The notes beneath the pieces were generated by a model that was given only the letters and a program-made list of their open reading frames with translations, searched no databases and was not told where the DNA came from. This document shows, one piece after another, positions 62,655-64,000 of a stretch of 64,000 nucleotides of DNA; within the stretch, counting starts at the first letter, position 1; the number at the start of each line of letters is the position of its first letter. Source of the DNA: Peptoniphilus lacydonensis (GTDB lineage Bacteria > Bacillota > Clostridia > Tissierellales > Peptoniphilaceae); assembly GCF_900106515.1 (NCBI RefSeq), contig NZ_FNWF01000003.1, positions 1,178,001 through 1,242,000 on the forward strand, written 5' to 3'. The translations under genes and the position numbers were made by a program.

Positions 62655-63248
62655 TCAGCCTTTTTTTACAACAGTATTTTCTTCGAAAGCTCTATCGTCA
62701 AATTTTTCAATTCCAGCTGGCACATTTACTTCCATAATGTTATTTTTTCTGAAAGCATACATGTCAATTTTTTTAATGTTTTCTGGCAATTTAACTTCAG
62801 TTAAATTATTTTTATAGAAAGCACTAACTCCAATAAATTCAACAGTGTCTGGAATATTAATTTCGCCAATTTGATTTAGAGAAAAAGCATTATCGCCAAT
62901 GTATTCTACTTCTTTAGGCATTTTAACATCAGTTAATTTATTTCTGTAAAATGCATAAGAGTCAATCTTTTTAACAGCATCAGGGATAATAACTTCAGTT
63001 AAGTTATTTACGCCAAAAGCTTCATACTTAATCTCTTCAACAGTTTCTGGAATTACAACTGAATTAAGCTTTCTTCTAAAGAAACATTGTTCTCCAATAA
63101 CTCTAATTTTTGTTCCATCAGGCCCTTCAGTAGGCACTACCATGTCAAAGTATCCATTTTCTTTTATTTTGTCTTTGCCTTTTCTTGTCATTCCTTTTAG
63201 AACATCGCCATCAAATATAAAATCGTCAAACTCCCAAGGTTTTTCCAT
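62655..63248 (-). CDS. BspA-type leucine-rich-repeat protein
   Basis: The 197-residue protein contains about six LRR_5 repeats of 23 residues, such as LTEVIIPDAVKKIDSYAFYRNK and LTDVKMPKEVEYIGDNAFSLNQ, after an N-terminal part PWEFDDFIFDGDVLKGMTRKG. Similar domains usually occur inside large secreted adhesins, but here there is no signal peptide or anchor. It may be cytoplasmic, or a fragment that has lost its secretion part. GGGGAGG lies 11 bases before the ATG, and TATAAT (63295-63290, minus) is upstream. Confidence 0.8.
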   Translation of the reverse strand: MEKPWEFDDFIFDGDVLKGMTRKGKDKIKENGYFDMVVPTEGPDGTKIRVIGEQCFFRRKLNSVVIPETVEEIKYEAFGVNNLTEVIIPDAVKKIDSYAFYRNKLTDVKMPKEVEYIGDNAFSLNQIGEINIPDTVEFIGVSAFYKNNLTEVKLPENIKKIDMYAFRKNNIMEVNVPAGIEKFDDRAFEENTVVKKG

Positions 63249-63546
63249 AGTATGTATGTCCTCCCCTACATAAAATTTTTCTTATTTACATTATAACATA
63301 GTGTGCACAAATTATAAAGGAAGCTTGTAAAACAGACAAAGATGAACATTTTTTATTAATAAAGAAAACTTATTTACTAAAAGTTTGAATTAATTAAAAT
63401 ATCTTACTAAATATAAATAATATCTATTTAGTTGGGTAACAATATAATAAGAGAAATGAAAGAAGAATAAAATAGGAATAAAAATAAAGAAAAATTAAAT
63501 AAGTAGTAAAATTTTCGTAAAATCCGCAGGAAAAGGTAATCTTGAG
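63249..63546. other. AT-rich divergent intergenic region
   Basis: Apart from the LRR gene's upstream signals (SD 63260-63266; TATAAT on the minus strand at 63290-63295), no gene, repeat or structured RNA was recognised here. Confidence 0.5.
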
Positions 63547-63575
63547 TTGACCTTATTTTATTTTGATATTATAAT
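63547..63575 (+). promoter_or_regulatory. Promoter of the gene at the right edge
   Basis: TTGACC (63547-63552), a 17-base spacer and TATAAT (63570-63575) precede the ATG at 63650 by ~75 bases. Confidence 0.8.
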
Positions 63576-63649
63576 CTACTAAAGCAAAACAAAAATAAAG
63601 ACTTTAAAGTGGAATGGTTAAATGCAAGAACTAAAAATAGGAGGAAGTA

Positions 63650-64000
63650 ATGGATAATAAAAATTTTTTTGAAGATATGTTAGAAATGCAAAAGAATATT
63701 TTTGACAATCAAAAGGAAGCTTATAGTAAGTTTATGGAATCTTTCAATTTTGGAAATTTCAAATCCTTTGGACCAGATATGTTTGTAAATAGTTTTAAAA
63801 ATCCAATGGAATTTTTCACTGATTATAAACAAATGAATCAAAAGTTTGAAGATAATTTCAAAGACTTTTTCAATCAAGTGCCTGGATATAAGGAATCAAT
63901 GGAAAACTACAACAAGAATGTTGAATTTTTAAACAGACTATATCTTGCTTATGGCGACTTTTATAAAGATTTAGACATTGTTTCAGCACAAAATAAATTA
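63650..64000 (+). CDS. Unidentified protein, incomplete at the right edge
   Basis: The frame begins with ATG 63650 after GGAGG and stays open for 117 codons to the end of the window. The product is rich in Phe, Lys, Asn and Asp and looks largely helical: NFFEDMLEMQKNIFDNQ, then FKDFFNQVPGYKESMENYN. No signal peptide or membrane helix is seen. The amphipathic, aromatic-rich pattern is reminiscent of phasins or of the PhaE-type polyester synthase subunit, but this is only a resemblance. A good promoter and SD make it a real gene. Confidence 0.7.
   Translation, partial: MDNKNFFEDMLEMQKNIFDNQKEAYSKFMESFNFGNFKSFGPDMFVNSFKNPMEFFTDYKQMNQKFEDNFKDFFNQVPGYKESMENYNKNVEFLNRLYLAYGDFYKDLDIVSAQNKL

Overview
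The window is AT-rich Gram-positive DNA. The organism is most likely an anaerobic, amino-acid-fermenting Firmicute of the Peptoniphilus / Peptoniphilaceae group. Three lines of evidence point there: the 16S rRNA wording (for example CACTGGGCGTAAAGGGTTCG), an almost complete hydroxyglutarate pathway for glutamate fermentation with a sodium-pumping glutaconyl-CoA decarboxylase, and an oxygen-sensitive class III ribonucleotide reductase. The genus is inferred from remembered 16S patterns and gene content; no search was run.

Layout. 1-3.2 kb is a decaying transporter locus: an FtsX-like permease cut by the left edge and broken by a stop, a 44-bp stray copy of the comF 5' end, and an ABC exporter missing its N-terminus. 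3.7-17.1 kb is housekeeping: pyruvate carboxylase, PspC protein, RecD2, ComF, YihY, a two-component system, type III glutamine synthetase and CTP synthase. 17.2-23.8 kb has NAD kinase, an RluA-type pseudouridine synthase, a 6S RNA gene with its own promoter, YtxH and DUF948 envelope/stress proteins, a lipid kinase and two regulators. 23.8-24.35 kb is a ClbS/DfsB-like pseudogene. 24.4-29.6 kb is an rRNA operon (two tandem promoters, 16S, tRNA-Ala, 23S, 5S).

29.9-35.0 kb is a LysR-controlled cluster resembling the ato (acetoacetate/short-chain acid) operon: CoA-transferase A and B, a frameshifted thiolase and an SLC13-type transporter. 35.1-37.8 kb is nrdDG with two NrdR-like boxes at its promoter. 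37.9-45.6 kb has a DsbA-like protein lacking its cysteines, a lipoprotein of the gamma-Glu-GABA hydrolase family, a dnaJ-like/clpB heat-shock operon whose promoter carries both a CIRCE (HrcA) and a CtsR operator, and an S-layer-homology surface protein. 46-51.4 kb is metG (with a leader hairpin), tatD, rnmV, rsmA (no normal start codon), an ArsR metal sensor, a glutaredoxin and the manganese exporter mntP.

51.8-61.1 kb is the metabolic centrepiece: gcdD-gcdC-gcdB, then gctA-gctB-gcdA, then hgdC-hgdA-hgdB. Together they convert (R)-2-hydroxyglutarate through its CoA ester and glutaconyl-CoA to crotonyl-CoA while exporting Na+. Glutamate dehydrogenase and 2-hydroxyglutarate dehydrogenase are not in the window. 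61.1-64 kb has a diverged 49-bp repeat pair in front of a broken AAA/DUF4143 ATPase, a leucine-rich-repeat protein and the start of an unidentified gene that leaves the window.

No CRISPR array, insertion sequence, prophage or defence island was found, and no convincing wholly new system. The most interesting signals are the dual HrcA/CtsR promoter, the stray comF fragment, four clearly broken genes, the non-canonical rsmA start and the repeat pair ahead of the ATPase relic.
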